Below the pieces are notes generated by a model. It was given only the letters and a program-made list of their open reading frames with translations, was not told the DNA's origin and made no database searches. A stretch of DNA of 56,770 nt from Desulfocapsa sp. (lineage in GTDB: Bacteria > Desulfobacterota > Desulfobulbia > Desulfobulbales > Desulfocapsaceae): assembly GCA_016765495.1 (NCBI GenBank), contig JAESPV010000025.1, forward strand, positions 20,899-77,668, read 5' to 3'. The position numbers and the translations under genes are program-made. Within the stretch, counting starts at the first letter, position 1; every line of letters begins with the position of its first letter. Of this stretch, positions 7,541 to 15,872 are shown piece by piece.

Positions 7541-10500
7541 ATGGCCAAATTTCCAAAAAAATTAACTGTCGGCTATGCTGAGTCGGAAACACAGTATGAG
7601 CTTATTCCAGATGAGATACTTGTTAAAATCAAGCCAGACACTGATGAGAGGAAATTTACATCTTTTCTTAGCAAAGGCTCTTTCCAGGATGAAAAAGACA
7701 AAGAACCAGACCATAAAAAACGTGCACGACGCACCCTTGATCCACTCGGCTTTCGCTGGGTGACCATGAAAAAGAAGAACGACTCTTTTTCTTCCGCCAA
7801 AAGAACTCTTGATGCCAGTGATGACGTTGAGGATGTACGCCCGATTTATTACACAACCGGCGGTGGATCTGAAACAGCCGCAACGCCATTATTTGATACT
7901 GTTTCCTTGATGCTTGCAGATGGTGTCGATGTTGATTCGATCCTGCTGGCTTTGTCATCACTTGGGTTTAAGCATAACAAACCTATGTCTGACTTGCTGG
8001 CCCCCTTGCACTATTTCAAGCTGCCCGAAGGGATTTCTCTGGAAGAAGCACTAAGTCTGACTCAACAAGTCCTGGCCATGGACGGCGTTACTGCAATAGA
8101 ATTCGACTGGTTGAAATTGGAAACCTATTTGATGGTGCCAAATGACACAGAATACGCAAATCAATGGAATATGCCGATTATTTCCGCTGAAGTTGCGTGG
8201 GATATAGACACTGGTGCCAGTAATGTCAGTATTGCAATAATCGACTCAGGATTTGATCTCACTCATCCGGATCTCGTTTTCACACCAAATACAGCGGCGA
8301 ACCCAACCCACTTTAACGCCATTGAATTCATTGCTGGAGATCCAGCCCCTTACGATGCAAGCTCCTCAGGGGTTTTTCATGGCACAGCCTGCGCCGGTAT
8401 CGCCGCAGCGTCCATAAACAATAATAGAGGGGTTGTCGGCATCGCCGGTGGCTGTCGGATTATGCCTGTGCGGCTCGGCACTGTGCCCAGCACGGCACGC
8501 GTTGCAGCTGGCCTTAACTGGGCAGCCAATAACGGCGCATCGGTGGCCAGTTTGTCCCTTGGCACTGCCGTCAGCATTGCAACAACAAATGCCATTGTCA
8601 ATGCGTGGAATGCGGGTATGGTCATTTGTGCTGCAACCGGTAATAATGGCGGAAACACAGCCTCACCTGCCATCAACTATCCCGCCAATCAAGCTAATGT
8701 AATTGCAGTCGGTGCCTCTAATCAGGATGATGAACGAAAGCGCCCAAACAGTTCCGACGGTGAAACCTGGTGGGGAAGTCAATATGGACCTGAACTCGAT
8801 GTGGTTGCGCCCGGTGTCCAAATCTGGACAACGGATGAACAAGGAATGTCCGGGTATAACAACGTCACCAGTGCCGCTGGAGGTGACTACACGCCAGCTT
8901 TCAATGGCACATCATCAGCTACCCCTCTGGTGGCTGGTCTCGCTGGCTTAATTATCTCAGCAAATCCATCGCTCACTAATCAACAGGTACGTGATCTGAT
9001 AGAATCGACGGCTGATAAAGTAAGCCCGGCTCTCTACACCTACGCGAATACGGCCGGTAAAGCAAACGGAACCTGGAACGGAGAAGTTGGTTACGGACGT
9101 ATCAATGCACAAGCAGCGCTCTGTGGTGCGGTTGAAGATGTGAGTTTGACAACAGCATCAGTGGTCTTCAATGCTGTGCCAGCAGGAGAAACAGCCATTC
9201 GGGCAGCCTCATTCTCGGTTCATACCTGTGACTCCATTGATCTCCAAATCACAGCGGGCCCCATGGTGACCTCGGGTGCAACAGGCAGTAGCTTTGATGT
9301 TTTCCTTGGAACTACGTCTGTGGCAGTACCCGCGTCTCCAGCAGCCGCAACAACGGCACAGCTTTGGATCATCTATAGGGGAACTAATGTTGGTGACACT
9401 GCCAGCGGGACCATGTCTGTCAGTTGTCCGCAAACCGGTGAGACATGGCTTATTCCGATCACTGCCAATACAGTTCAACGTAATTCAGCTGCGGTCATGA
9501 TGGTACTTGACCAGTCTGGCAGTATGGACTTTGATGCCGGCGATGGCCGTGACCGGATTGATGTTTTGCGTGATTCTGCACCAGTGTTACCAGCTCTTCT
9601 GCACAATGATGATTCCATCGGTGTTGTTGCCTTTGACCATGACGCCCATGACCGTATGCCCCTGACCAATGCGTTGGCTGGTGGTAAAATCGGAGCCCTT
9701 AACGAAATTGGTAACCACACACCAAATCCTTCGGGAACCACCTCCATTGGAGATGGACTTGTGAGGGCCGGTGTACATTTAGCAGGGGCAGATCCTGTTG
9801 ACTTCCCCACACGCGCAACCGTTATATTGACCGACGGACGTGAAAATGCACCTTTGACCATTGCAGCTGCATCAGGCTCGGTCAACTCCCGTGTTTACGC
9901 CATTGGCCTGGGAACACCTGACCACATCGACCCTGCTGCCTTAACCGCTATAACAAACGGTACGGGTGGCTATGTGTTAATGACCGGCACCCTTTCAAGT
10001 AACGAGTATTTCACACTGCAAAAATACTACCTGCAAATACTGGCCGGTGTGACCAATGCCGAGACTATACTTGACCCCGATGGTTTTGTCGCACCAGGGG
10101 GACGCCAGGCGATACCATTTACACTCAACGATGTTGACTACAGTGTCGATGTCGTTTTGCTGACACCAGCTCCATACGCAATGCGCTTCACGCTTATTAC
10201 ACCCGCTGGCGACGTGATTGAACCCAGTGACGCAGCTGCTCTGGGTGGCAGTTATGTTGAAGACAGGCGCTTTGCTTATTACCGTCTGCCACTCCCCTCG
10301 AAGGCAGGTCACGGCGCACATGGTGGAAAATGGCAGGCGATCCTTGAAGTTGATGATAAAGGATTTAAACAATATCTTGAAATGCTGCATAAGGACCCAC
10401 GCGAACTGAAACTGGCTCGTGCACATGGTGTACGCTACTGCCTTAACGTACAGACTCTTTCTAATCTAAACCTCAAAGCAGACCTGAATCAAAAGGATGT

Positions 10501-10975
10501 GCGACCTGGATCAAAAGTAATGCTTTCAGCCGTATTGACAGAGTACGGGCTAGCAGTAGAACGTCGTGCCGTAATAGTTGCCTTTGTGACGCAGCCGAAT
10601 CACAGTGTGCGTCGTGTGAAGCTTAAAGAAATCGCACCCGGGCAGTTTGAGGGGAATTTCACGGCCGCGACACATGGCGTATTTAAGTGCAGGTTACTTG
10701 CGGAAGGCAAAACGCTCACAGGTCGTCGTTTCACACGCGAACAACTCCTGACTGCTTCAATTTATGACCCCAGCCGCCTTGCGCCCGATGAGGATCCAAT
10801 CGACCAAGGCAATGGTGATAAGGCATGTGCCGAACAGATTGCAGTTTTGATCAAAGTGATATCAGAACGTTCAGAAGTTGCCAAACTTCTGGCCAGGCGC
10901 TTGAAAAAATCCGGGGTATCCCATAAGAAGCTGATCGATTGTCTGGGCAAGGCGGTTGAAATGATGCAAAAGTAG
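7541..10975 (+). CDS. Subtilisin-like serine peptidase fused to a VWA domain
   Basis: 1144 aa. Residues 1-~195 resemble a propeptide or inhibitor region (two beta-alpha segments, including MDGVTAIEFDW). The S8 peptidase domain spans about 205-530 with the full triad: D235 (IAIIDSGFDLTHPDL), H280 (VFHGTACAGIAAA) and S458 (FNGTSSATPLVAG), plus the oxyanion Asn in CAATGNNGG. A beta-rich segment (~535-645) leads to a VWA domain with an intact MIDAS: D657-x-S659-x-S661 (VLDQSGSM), T733/T734 and D765 (VILTDGRE). The last ~300 residues are beta-rich and end in a Lys-rich helical tail. There is no signal peptide, unlike secreted subtilases. GAGG about 10 bases before the ATG gives a good ribosome binding site. 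VWA domains usually bind protein partners through a metal ion, so this may be a recruited or regulated intracellular protease working with the upstream hydrolase. Confidence 0.82.
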   Translation: MAKFPKKLTVGYAESETQYELIPDEILVKIKPDTDERKFTSFLSKGSFQDEKDKEPDHKKRARRTLDPLGFRWVTMKKKNDSFSSAKRTLDASDDVEDVRPIYYTTGGGSETAATPLFDTVSLMLADGVDVDSILLALSSLGFKHNKPMSDLLAPLHYFKLPEGISLEEALSLTQQVLAMDGVTAIEFDWLKLETYLMVPNDTEYANQWNMPIISAEVAWDIDTGASNVSIAIIDSGFDLTHPDLVFTPNTAANPTHFNAIEFIAGDPAPYDASSSGVFHGTACAGIAAASINNNRGVVGIAGGCRIMPVRLGTVPSTARVAAGLNWAANNGASVASLSLGTAVSIATTNAIVNAWNAGMVICAATGNNGGNTASPAINYPANQANVIAVGASNQDDERKRPNSSDGETWWGSQYGPELDVVAPGVQIWTTDEQGMSGYNNVTSAAGGDYTPAFNGTSSATPLVAGLAGLIISANPSLTNQQVRDLIESTADKVSPALYTYANTAGKANGTWNGEVGYGRINAQAALCGAVEDVSLTTASVVFNAVPAGETAIRAASFSVHTCDSIDLQITAGPMVTSGATGSSFDVFLGTTSVAVPASPAAATTAQLWIIYRGTNVGDTASGTMSVSCPQTGETWLIPITANTVQRNSAAVMMVLDQSGSMDFDAGDGRDRIDVLRDSAPVLPALLHNDDSIGVVAFDHDAHDRMPLTNALAGGKIGALNEIGNHTPNPSGTTSIGDGLVRAGVHLAGADPVDFPTRATVILTDGRENAPLTIAAASGSVNSRVYAIGLGTPDHIDPAALTAITNGTGGYVLMTGTLSSNEYFTLQKYYLQILAGVTNAETILDPDGFVAPGGRQAIPFTLNDVDYSVDVVLLTPAPYAMRFTLITPAGDVIEPSDAAALGGSYVEDRRFAYYRLPLPSKAGHGAHGGKWQAILEVDDKGFKQYLEMLHKDPRELKLARAHGVRYCLNVQTLSNLNLKADLNQKDVRPGSKVMLSAVLTEYGLAVERRAVIVAFVTQPNHSVRRVKLKEIAPGQFEGNFTAATHGVFKCRLLAEGKTLTGRRFTREQLLTASIYDPSRLAPDEDPIDQGNGDKACAEQIAVLIKVISERSEVAKLLARRLKKSGVSHKKLIDCLGKAVEMMQK

Positions 10976-11164
10976 CCCACTAAGGAGAAAACATTACACA
11001 ACCATCTGCTCGCTTGCTGAATGTTTCAGCAAAAAGGCACTTACACCACTCAGGGGGTACTGAAAAGAGTCCCGGCTTCCCCGTTCACCACTTGGATTAG
11101 TTTGATTCAACTTGCAGTGCTTTTTTCCATCGTGGTGTTTCCGGGACTATCAACTTACGTCCCA

Positions 11165-11719
11165 TCATTCCTGTTGACTCTTTTCCATTCGTTCCTTACT
11201 GTCAACAGCAGCCCTAATCACCCGGAACAACTCACGATAATGAAATTTATTGTGGGTCATGATATACTGATGAATGACTGAACGTAATTCTTTTTCCTTG
11301 AGATTTGGAAACATTTCTATAATCTCAGGGATAAAAGTACTTTCCCAGGTCGGTTCAAAAGGAATCTGCATGGATTGACACTGCTGCTTAATCTCCATGG
11401 CCTCGTTAATCAGGGAGTCCCGAAGACGTTCAGCCGAATGAAATTGTTTTTTTGCATGGAGTTTTGAGCCTTTTCTGTTGGTAACAAACAAATATATTTC
11501 ATCAAGCGGCCCCTGGCGCAAAACTTTTGCCAGATATTTTATCTGACGACTTCTTGATCCGCCTTTCAGTCCGCGAGTCGCAAGGATTTCCTCATGAATA
11601 ACTGTACCGCCCGGGAAATGCCTCAGCTCTTTATCTGAGAGGTCTGCCACTTCTTTTGCCAGTTCACCAACCTGCTTGTAAATTCGCTTCATCTCAGATC
11701 TGCTGATTAATTCTGTCAT
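11165..11719 (-). CDS. darP: DarP/YjgA-like ribosome-associated protein (DUF615)
   Basis: 184 aa, close to the family's usual size. DarP (YjgA) associates with the late 50S ribosomal assembly intermediate. The family pattern is visible: SRSEMKRIYKQVGELAKEVADLSDKEL at the start, a basic central stretch GSRSRQIKYLAKVLRQ, and a C-terminal helical region (KELRSVIHQYIMTHNK and RELFRVIRAAVD). The gene stands alone and converges with the peptidase cassette. The upstream region carries a possible promoter on this strand (TTTACG, 17 bases, TATTAA). It separates the peptidase cassette from the scar zone and looks like core genome. Confidence 0.8.
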   Translation of the reverse strand: MTELISRSEMKRIYKQVGELAKEVADLSDKELRHFPGGTVIHEEILATRGLKGGSRSRQIKYLAKVLRQGPLDEIYLFVTNRKGSKLHAKKQFHSAERLRDSLINEAMEIKQQCQSMQIPFEPTWESTFIPEIIEMFPNLKEKELRSVIHQYIMTHNKFHYRELFRVIRAAVDSKERMEKSQQE

Positions 11720-11852
11720 TTTTCATGCCTTTAAAAAATATTTTCATTCTTTCCTCTAAAATTCCCAACCACCTTTAATACCGTAAAGAAATTATTCCGT
11801 AAAGTATTATACGCCTACCCCCATTCTTAAACCATCGGTTGATACATTTAAG

Positions 11853-12118
11853 GTGGAATCTGCAGTTCCTTTTTGCAGCGGCTAACAAGTCAGTTCGCTA
11901 CTTTTTCCATGCCACGTCTTTATACAAATATAGAGTCATGTTACTGCCGTTCTGCTCACTCGGAGGATAGGGCAACGCTGAGGAGCGACCCGAGCGCCGT
12001 AGTGAGTGACTTGAGAATGGGAGACTGGGTGTGGAAACATACTCGGCCTTTCTTCTTTGCACCCTCCCATTCTTGAGTCCTTAATTGTTTCGGCTAGTAT
12101 AAAACCGTAGATTTCACA
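11853..12118. mobile_element. Candidate small non-autonomous element (MITE-like) with internal hairpins
   Basis: The right end GCTAGTATAAAACCGTAGATTTCACA (12093-12118) recurs inverted at 42600-42625. The left end GGAATCTGCAGTTCC (11855-11869) aligns with the inverted right end at 10 of 15 positions, and every mismatch is a transition. Between them lie two structured blocks: a GC-rich stretch (11950-12008) with CTCGG/CCGAG and CTCAC/GTGAG complementarity, and a long hairpin whose arms are GACTTGAGAATGGGAG (from 12008) and a near-complement ending at 12079. There is no meaningful ORF. The element borders are inferred. Confidence 0.45.
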
Positions 12119-12136
12119 TACAAACAAGGTAACACT

Positions 12137-12160
12137 TTCTCCTGCAATTATGAAGGAGAA
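12137..12160 (+). promoter_or_regulatory. Hairpin masking the transposase ribosome binding site
   Basis: TTCTCCT (12137-12143) pairs exactly with AGGAGAA (12154-12160), which contains the Shine-Dalgarno of the transposase ATG at 12165. The 10-base loop would leave the site closed when the hairpin forms. Sequestered initiation signals are a known way for insertion sequences to keep transposase levels low. Confidence 0.55.
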
Positions 12161-12164
12161 TGAC

Positions 12165-12756
12165 ATGACCAAGAAGAGACATTTTAGCCAAGAAGAAAAG
12201 TACACCATTTTGATGAGTGCCAAGGACATCGGCGTAGACAAAGCTGCAGAAATTGCTGACCTTCACTATACGACTGTTTACGGGTGGCGCGGTGGTCTTG
12301 AAGCTATGGGTAAGGATGCGTACTTGGCGTATAAGCCTTCTCGGCCTGGACGGGGTGTGAAACATATCACAGAAAAGCAGGAAAAGGAAATTCTTGATGG
12401 ATGGGGAAAGAATCCCGGTTATGGCCTTGGGCAGGTTCGTAATCAACTTCGTCGTCAGGGAATAACCATTTCAATCGTAACTGTCAGAAAAATACTTTCA
12501 GGAAACAAGGGCTTATGGCAATCCGCTTGGTGTTGTGTTTGATCATGGCACTGCAAATTTAAGTGAGGACGTCAGAGAGTGGCTCGTCGAGCATAATATT
12601 GAGATTGTACCGGCAGGGCCAGGTAATCCAAAAGGAAATGGCACAGATGAGGGTGCTTTTAGTCTGTTGAAAAAAGTGCTTGGGACGATAGAGTCAGGGA
12701 GAAATGAAGATTATCAGTTTCATCAAAGATCGGGATGTTATTCAGCAGATACTTGA
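12165..12756 (+). pseudogene. Broken DDE transposase (HTH plus rve-type), internal deletion
   Basis: The first piece (to 12542) has a helix-turn-helix region: RHFSQEEKYTILMSAKDIG, HYTTVYGWRGG and a second segment NPGYGLGQVRNQLRRQGI. After ILSGNKG the frame is lost. Coding resumes in another frame at about 12511 with YGNPLGVVFDHGTANLSE and PGNPKGNGTDEGAFSLLKK, the second Asp and the Glu of an integrase-type catalytic core. About 100 residues, including the first catalytic Asp, are missing at the junction (~12505-12515). The ATG at 12165 is preferred over 12150 because AGGAG is correctly spaced from it. The protein cannot be active. Confidence 0.8.
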
Positions 12757-12916
12757 ACACCTGAATCTGTGGCGCATCCCGAAACAACCTCGTCCGCCAG
12801 CGGAAAAAAAGTTTACACTGCCGCAACACAATCCATGTCCGCCCGTGACAGAGCAGGAAGATCTTTTTGATGATGGGTGGCCGGGCTATGAAGAGCCGGT
12901 GTTTTCTGTTGATTGA
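12692..12916 (+). pseudogene. C-terminal stub of an IS91-like (Y2) transposase
   Basis: The frame reads SQGEMKIISFIKDRDVIQ, then LEHLNLWRIPKQPRPP and a final DDGWPGYEEPVFSVD. This is the tail I associate with IS91-like transposases, where G-x-M-K-I-I-x-F-I follows a zinc-binding CxxCG. An in-frame stop lies just before it, so only the last ~70 residues remain. It overlaps the end of the rve transposase fragment in a different frame, showing that two unrelated insertion sequences are joined here. Confidence 0.65.
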
Positions 12917-13176
12917 CACTTTTCCATAGAACAGTGTTTGTATGTCTTTTCGCTGAATTTTGCAACCTCTTGTCATTCTTTTTTTTCCTTAACGAAGTGT
13001 AATATTGACTTTCCATGGGCTTTTTCTGTATAGTGCTGTAACTTTTTCTAAGGGAAATGCGAAGGGTGCATTTTTGTTAAGCATAAATTTAGTTGTAATA
13101 TTCACCTGTTTGCAGGATATGTGGTAAGAGTTTTGTGCTTTTTGAAGTGTGTTGAGGGTACTTTTTTTATCTCTGG

Positions 13177-13461
13177 CCCTCCCTTGAAAAGCGATTACTT
13201 ATCACCCATCATGAACTTCTGAATGGCCTGGGATATCCTCGTGGCCTGGTTGACCAGGATACCCTCTTGGAATCAAAAATTTTGACAGTGGCAGATGTTT
13301 TTGAAGCCATGTCATCGCATCGCCCGTATCGACCATCACTTGGAGTTGAGTCTGGCCTGAAAGAAATACAGTCAGGCAAAGGTGTTCGTTATCATACTGA
13401 AAGCGTGGACGCCTGTGTATTCTTAATGACTGAAAAACATTTTAATTATCATCAAGCATAA
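13177..13461 (+). pseudogene. 3' fragment of an HD-GYP domain gene
   Basis: The frame gives LLITHHELLNGLGYPRGL (the HHExxxGxGYPxGL block of HD-GYP cyclic-di-GMP phosphodiesterases), then ILTVADVFEAMSSHRPYRPS and a closing VDACVFLMTEKHFNYH. Only about 95 codons of the C-terminal half of the domain are left, and the catalytic HD pair is missing. The 5' side merges into the mobile-element scar; the stop codon is 29 bases before the hydrogenase operon. Confidence 0.75.
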
Positions 13462-13490
13462 TATGCAAACTTACAAACAAAGGAGAGTAT

Positions 13491-15872
13491 ATGAACACAG
13501 CGGCATTGAATGAAGCCACTGCATTAATTCAGGGGCACTCCGCGGAGGCACTTCACATCATTTGTACCATCGTTTTTGTATATTGCGGTGTCAGGGCTCT
13601 GTTCCACAGGGAGTTGAAGAAAGTTTTAATCTATTCTCTGGTTGGCCTGGTTGTTGATATTCGCTCACTACTGACACTGGATTCCTCTCTGGCACTTGCC
13701 TCCTTCTTTTTTCATGTTTTTAATTTCGTGATCATTGTCGGAATGATGTTAATCACGGCAAAGCTCCTGAGAGAAAAGGCCGGGTCAGATAAACTTGATG
13801 ATATGCGTGGTCTTGGCAGAGCCATACCCAGGACAGCAATTCCTCTTGCAGCCGGGCTTTTTGCCATGATGGGACTTCCGCCTTTCTCGGCTTTTTTCAG
13901 TAAATATCTTATGATCGCAGCTTTTATTGACTCGGGTAACGTGATCAGTTCAGTCCTGCTTGCAGGAGGAGAAGTTCTTTACTTCCTGGTTTTTATCAGG
14001 GTGATCCGCATAGTTTTTCTTGATAAATACAGGGGTGAAGCACTTGTTGACCGTAAACTGAAAGACTTGAAGCCTGCCTATATACTCCTCTGTTTCATTA
14101 CAATCGGAGGCCTGTTGCCCACAATTGCAGTGCAACCTTTTGTTGCAGCTGCAGGTCTCATGGGATCGCCGGTAACAGATCTCCCTCCCATGGGGATCAG
14201 CTGGCCCATGTCGGCCCTCTTCCTCACCATTGGGGCTGCAGTGGTCTATTTTGTTGGTCAAAAATCAAACAAGACCGCAGGATTACTCTCATCACTCCTG
14301 TGTCTGCTGGCAATGCCCACACTGTTTTTCAGTGATGCCGGTACATACGGGATCAGTTTTGCTTTCCTGATTCTCTTTATGGGAACACTGCAGTTTATTT
14401 ATTCCGTGAGTTACATGGAACATTCACATAAACAGTACAGATTTTACACCTTTTTTCTGTTGATGATTGCAGGGCTTCTCGGGGTCAGCCTGACCGGGGA
14501 GATATTCAGTATGTTCTTTTTCTGGGAGATTATGAGCGGTTGGATTATGTATCTTGCGCTTGCCCATGAGGATGACGGCTTTTCCGTACAGGAAGCAACC
14601 AAATATTTCACCTTCAACTATCTGGGTGCAGCTTTTCTGCTGGTTGCAGTTGCGGTGATGTACAATGAAACCGGCCACTGGAATTATTCGGATATGGCTG
14701 CAAATTTTCAATACACACAACCTGCGGCCATTGCTGTCCTGTTGCTGACGCTCTCATTTCTGATGAAGGCTGCCCAGCTTCCCTTTCGCATTGATTACCA
14801 GATGCATCCCAAACCGGCTCCCACCCCCATAAGCGGTTATATCTCATCAACGGTCTTAAAAAGCGGGCCGTTTATGATGGTGAAGATTTTCTTTCTTGCA
14901 ACAGCCGGGGTCACAGCGACCACACTCTTTCCCCTTGAACTCATCATGCATGTCAGTGGATGGATTGGGGCAGTCACCATAATAATTGCCGCCTCTTTTG
15001 CAATGCTCACCAACAGTATGAAACGTCTGCTGATATTCCATACAGTCAGTCAGCTGGGCTATGTTGTGGTGGGATGTTCATTGATGACATCCATGGGGCT
15101 TGCAGGTGGTCTCCTGCATTTTGTAAACCATATGTTTTTCAAGAACCTGCTGTTCCTCTGTGCGGGAGCAGTATTTATTGCCACCGGCACTGACAAGATG
15201 GATAAACTTGGCGGTCTGGCCAGAAAAATGCCAATAACCTTTATATGTTTCATGATCGGTGTGCTCTCCATTGCCGGGGTTCCCCTCTACAGCGGCTTTG
15301 TCTCCAAGTGGATGATTTACCATGCTGTAATGGAATCAGGATATATAGGAATAGCAATCCTGGCACTGTTTGGCAGTGTGCTGACCCTTGCATCTTTTAT
15401 CAAGTTCATGCACTCCGCCTATCTCGGACAGATGCAGGACAGTGTCAAAAATGCAAAAGAGGCATCATGGTATATGCTGCTCCCCATGTCCATACTTGCC
15501 GGACTAAGTGTCCTCCTCGGTGTGTTTCCAGGGCTCGCCCTGACACCGGTTAACAGTATGCTTGCAGAATTTAATTTGCTCCCTCTGGATATTACGCTTT
15601 CCTCTGTATCACATGGTGCTGACAGCATTAACATGTTGTTTATTGCCTCAATTCTCCTGCTTGGTATGGCTCTTGCTGCACTTGTCTATCTTCTGACAAA
15701 GACAAAAACCAGGAAAACCCATGTTTTTGTCTGCGGAGTTGGAGATCTAACCGCCAAAGAGTCCTATGTCTCTTCCGTCAATTTTTATGAAGATGCGAAG
15801 GCAATCATCAAGGGTTCTGTCAGAATAACCAAAAAAATAATAGGTTTAAAAGGTGATTACATTGAGCGTTAG
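13491..15872 (+). CDS. Hydrogenase antiporter-like membrane subunit (CooM/HyfB/NuoL-like), N-terminus short
   Basis: 793 aa, almost entirely transmembrane helices. Antiporter-like subunits of group 4 hydrogenases conduct H+ or Na+. Residues ~240-700 form a full NuoL/MrpA-type domain: FFFWEIMSGWIMYLAL carries the TM5 glutamate, HPKPAPTPISGYISSTVLKSG is the broken-helix signature, and NSMKRLLIFHTVSQLGY contains the TM8 lysine. Residues 1-~235 are the back half of a second antiporter domain (RELKKVLIYSL and MMGLPPFSAFFSKYL) without its TM5 half. From memory, CooM of Rhodospirillum rubrum is well over 1200 aa, so this protein lacks roughly an antiporter half. AGGAGA precedes the ATG. The gene overlaps the next by 20 bases and starts an eight-gene operon. 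Confidence 0.85.
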   Translation: MNTAALNEATALIQGHSAEALHIICTIVFVYCGVRALFHRELKKVLIYSLVGLVVDIRSLLTLDSSLALASFFFHVFNFVIIVGMMLITAKLLREKAGSDKLDDMRGLGRAIPRTAIPLAAGLFAMMGLPPFSAFFSKYLMIAAFIDSGNVISSVLLAGGEVLYFLVFIRVIRIVFLDKYRGEALVDRKLKDLKPAYILLCFITIGGLLPTIAVQPFVAAAGLMGSPVTDLPPMGISWPMSALFLTIGAAVVYFVGQKSNKTAGLLSSLLCLLAMPTLFFSDAGTYGISFAFLILFMGTLQFIYSVSYMEHSHKQYRFYTFFLLMIAGLLGVSLTGEIFSMFFFWEIMSGWIMYLALAHEDDGFSVQEATKYFTFNYLGAAFLLVAVAVMYNETGHWNYSDMAANFQYTQPAAIAVLLLTLSFLMKAAQLPFRIDYQMHPKPAPTPISGYISSTVLKSGPFMMVKIFFLATAGVTATTLFPLELIMHVSGWIGAVTIIIAASFAMLTNSMKRLLIFHTVSQLGYVVVGCSLMTSMGLAGGLLHFVNHMFFKNLLFLCAGAVFIATGTDKMDKLGGLARKMPITFICFMIGVLSIAGVPLYSGFVSKWMIYHAVMESGYIGIAILALFGSVLTLASFIKFMHSAYLGQMQDSVKNAKEASWYMLLPMSILAGLSVLLGVFPGLALTPVNSMLAEFNLLPLDITLSSVSHGADSINMLFIASILLLGMALAALVYLLTKTKTRKTHVFVCGVGDLTAKESYVSSVNFYEDAKAIIKGSVRITKKIIGLKGDYIER

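Noticed and set aside
11014..11032. TTGCTGAA-TGT-TTCAGCAA hairpin after the subtilase gene as a terminator
   Set aside because: A purine run follows instead of a U-tract, so it does not fit a rho-independent terminator on either strand.
11021..11281. 86-codon plus-strand ORF with a hydrophobic segment after the subtilase gene
   Set aside because: It overlaps the 3' end of darP on the opposite strand and lacks a ribosome binding site. Judged a chance frame.
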